DNA of 64,000 nucleotides from Mycobacterium decipiens (lineage in GTDB: Bacteria; Actinomycetota; Actinomycetes; Mycobacteriales; Mycobacteriaceae): positions 620,001 to 684,000 of the forward strand of contig NZ_OY970459.1 in assembly GCF_963853665.1 (NCBI RefSeq). The letters run 5' to 3'. Position 1 is the stretch's first letter; the number at the start of each line of letters is the position of its first letter. This document shows, piece by piece, positions 62,677 to 64,000 of this stretch. The translations under genes were made by a program, and so were the position numbers. The notes beneath the pieces were generated by a model. The model saw nothing but the letters and a program-made list of their open reading frames with translations. It was not told the origin of the DNA and made no database searches.

Positions 62677-64000
62677 CTAGCCTCCGAGCATCCGGTGCAG
62701 GAACGCGTAACTCAATGCCGACTTGAAGGCGAGTTGTTCGTTGTCGGCCGCGCCGCCGTGTCCGCCCTCGATGTTTTCGTAGTACCAGACCGGGTGGCCG
62801 GCGGCCTGAAGGGCCGCCGTCATTTTGCGGGCATGGCCGGGATGCACCCGATCGTCGCGGGTGGAGGTTGTCATCAGGACGGGCGGGTAGCTCCGGTTCG
62901 CCGAAATATTCTGGTATGGAGAGTATTCGGAGATGAACTCCCAGTCGTCCGGGTTGTCCGGGTCGCCGTACTCGGCCACCCAGGAGGCGCCGGCCAGCAA
63001 CAGGTGATACCGCTTCATGTCCAGTAGTGGCACGTCACAGACCAGCGCGCCGAATTTGTCCGGGTACTTGGTCAGCATGATGCCCATCAGCAGGCCACCG
63101 TTGCTGCCGCCCCGCGCGCCCAGCTGCTCGACCGTGGTGATGCCGCGGTTGACCAGATCGGTGGCTACCGAGGCGAAGTCCTCGGCGACCTTGTGTCGGC
63201 CCTCGCGCATCGCCTGCGTGTGCCAGCCGGGCCCGTACTCGCCGCCGCCGCGGATGTTGGCCAGCGCATAGGTGCCCCCGCGGGCCAGCCACAGCCGGCC
63301 GAGCACGCCGTCATACGCCGGTGTCCTGGACGTCTCGAATCCGCCGTAGCCGCTCAACAATGTGGGGCCGGGCTTGCCGGAGCGGTCGGCATCGGCGGGG
63401 CGCACGACGAAGTACGGGATCGACGTGCCATCGTCTGATGTCGCGAAATACTGTGCCACAGTGATGTTTTCGGCGTCGAAGAAAGCAGGTGCGGATTTGA
63501 CCTGGTCCAATAGCCCGCCATCGGTGCCGCGCATCAGTCGTGACGGCGCGTCGAATCCGCTCGAGTCGAGGAAGAACTCGTCGCCATGACTGTCGGCGGC
63601 GACGACGACAGTGTTGGTGGCAGCCGGGATACCCGAGAGCGGTTCGCGTCGCCAGCTGCCAGGAGTTGCGATCTCGACACGGCTGGCCACGTCGGCCAGG
63701 GTGACGACCAGGAGCCGGTCTCGGGTCCAGCTGTATTGATACAGGGCAGTGTGCTCGTCGGGTTCGAACACCACTCGTAATTCCGCTGTGCCGGCAAGGA
63801 ATTCGTCGTAGTTGGCGGCCAGCAGCGAGCCCGCAGTGTACGTGGTGGCGGCTATCGTCCAGTCGGTGCGCAGCTCGATCAACAGCCAGTCGCGGTGAAC
63901 CGACAAGCTCGCGTCGGTGGGCGCATCGATTCGGATCAGCTCCGAGCCACGCAGTTCGTAGACCTCTTCGTTCCAAAAATCGAGTGCCCGCCCCAGCAGG
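62677..64000 (-). CDS. Prolyl oligopeptidase-family serine peptidase (Rv0457c homologue, partial)
   Basis: The C-terminal 441 residues of a prolyl oligopeptidase (S9A) protein; the N-terminus lies beyond the right edge. The reading frame stays open to the last base of the window (LLGRALDFWNEEVYELRG), so a start at 63906 would be artificial. The catalytic region shows the nucleophile RGGSNGGLLMG, the acid in STRDDRVHPGH and the His in IEGGHGGAADN. The upstream half is the beta-propeller that limits substrates to peptides. Confidence 0.93.
   Translation of the reverse strand, partial: LLGRALDFWNEEVYELRGSELIRIDAPTDASLSVHRDWLLIELRTDWTIAATTYTAGSLLAANYDEFLAGTAELRVVFEPDEHTALYQYSWTRDRLLVVTLADVASRVEIATPGSWRREPLSGIPAATNTVVVAADSHGDEFFLDSSGFDAPSRLMRGTDGGLLDQVKSAPAFFDAENITVAQYFATSDDGTSIPYFVVRPADADRSGKPGPTLLSGYGGFETSRTPAYDGVLGRLWLARGGTYALANIRGGGEYGPGWHTQAMREGRHKVAEDFASVATDLVNRGITTVEQLGARGGSNGGLLMGIMLTKYPDKFGALVCDVPLLDMKRYHLLLAGASWVAEYGDPDNPDDWEFISEYSPYQNISANRSYPPVLMTTSTRDDRVHPGHARKMTAALQAAGHPVWYYENIEGGHGGAADNEQLAFKSALSYAFLHRMLGG

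Noticed and set aside
63904..63906. Start codon of the prolyl oligopeptidase at 63906
   Set aside because: The frame is open to the window edge and encodes plausible peptidase sequence, so the real start lies outside.

Overview
The window is a high-GC actinobacterial chromosome segment from a slow-growing Mycobacterium of the M. tuberculosis / M. kansasii / M. marinum group. Evidence for this is two PPE proteins, MmpS/MmpL pairs, a SigK-RskA pair, UfaA1 and a Hsp65 (GroEL2) ending in a GGM-rich tail. The gene order closely follows H37Rv Rv0411c-Rv0457c as I remember it. Genes that I do not remember at this locus in H37Rv (see below) suggest a species outside the M. tuberculosis complex, but I cannot name it. 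Rv numbers are orthology inferences from recalled sequence and gene order; no database was searched.

Layout. (1) 1-2070: end of a nutrient-sensing unit (glnX, glnH, running off the left edge). (2) 2219-6482: mutT3, divergent thiE, then thiO-thiS-thiG behind a TPP riboswitch, with an SGNH hydrolase coupled to thiG. (3) 6497-16407: envelope and secreted proteins (a CD225/DUF2752 pair, two tandem LpqL-type M28 peptidases, LpqM), small membrane or secreted proteins, a double-length TetR regulator and an alpha/beta hydrolase that closes the thiC-thiD operon. (4) 16404-19271: thiD and thiC (minus strand) under a second TPP riboswitch, then a PE_PGRS remnant. (5) 19272-30907: the P-type ATPase CtpH between two small membrane proteins, xthA, a GNAT protein, def, a DUF3263 protein, virR, sodC, a YbdK-type ligase and a LON-domain protein. 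(6) 30913-38340: a membrane protein and an XRE/MmyB regulator, then a minus-strand run of AAA ATPase, pssA, psd, moeA2 and an SDR. (7) 38408-40289: groEL2 with two CIRCE operators and a strong terminator. (8) 40299-50872: PPE10-like protein, D-aminoacylase, DinB protein, rskA-sigK and the sigK-linked lipid-modifying operon (Rv0446c, ufaA1, Rv0448c, Rv0449c). (9) 50939-64000: mmpS4-mmpL4, a TetR regulator, a second mmpS-mmpL pair, a PPE11-like protein with a Fur-type box upstream, the Rv0455c homologue, echA2 and a prolyl oligopeptidase cut by the right edge.

How the genes work together. The two riboswitch-controlled operons and thiE supply most thiamine-biosynthesis steps: HMP-P from ThiC/ThiD, thiazole from ThiO/ThiS/ThiG, coupling by ThiE. 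MmpS4/MmpL4 and the Rv0455c homologue belong to siderophore export by published work on M. tuberculosis. The second MmpS/MmpL pair and the Fur-type box extend that neighbourhood. pssA and psd make phosphatidylserine and phosphatidylethanolamine.

The most unusual observations are: an apparently catalytically dead P-type ATPase half inside CtpH; two DWP-motif small membrane proteins flanking ctpH; a tandem LpqL copy that has lost a predicted zinc-ligand histidine; an AAA ATPase whose first module is degenerate; a PE_PGRS tail in frame with, and directly after, the stop codon of the Rv0424c homologue; and perfect palindromes in the thiE and groEL2 promoter regions. I found no CRISPR array, tRNA, rRNA or intact insertion sequence.
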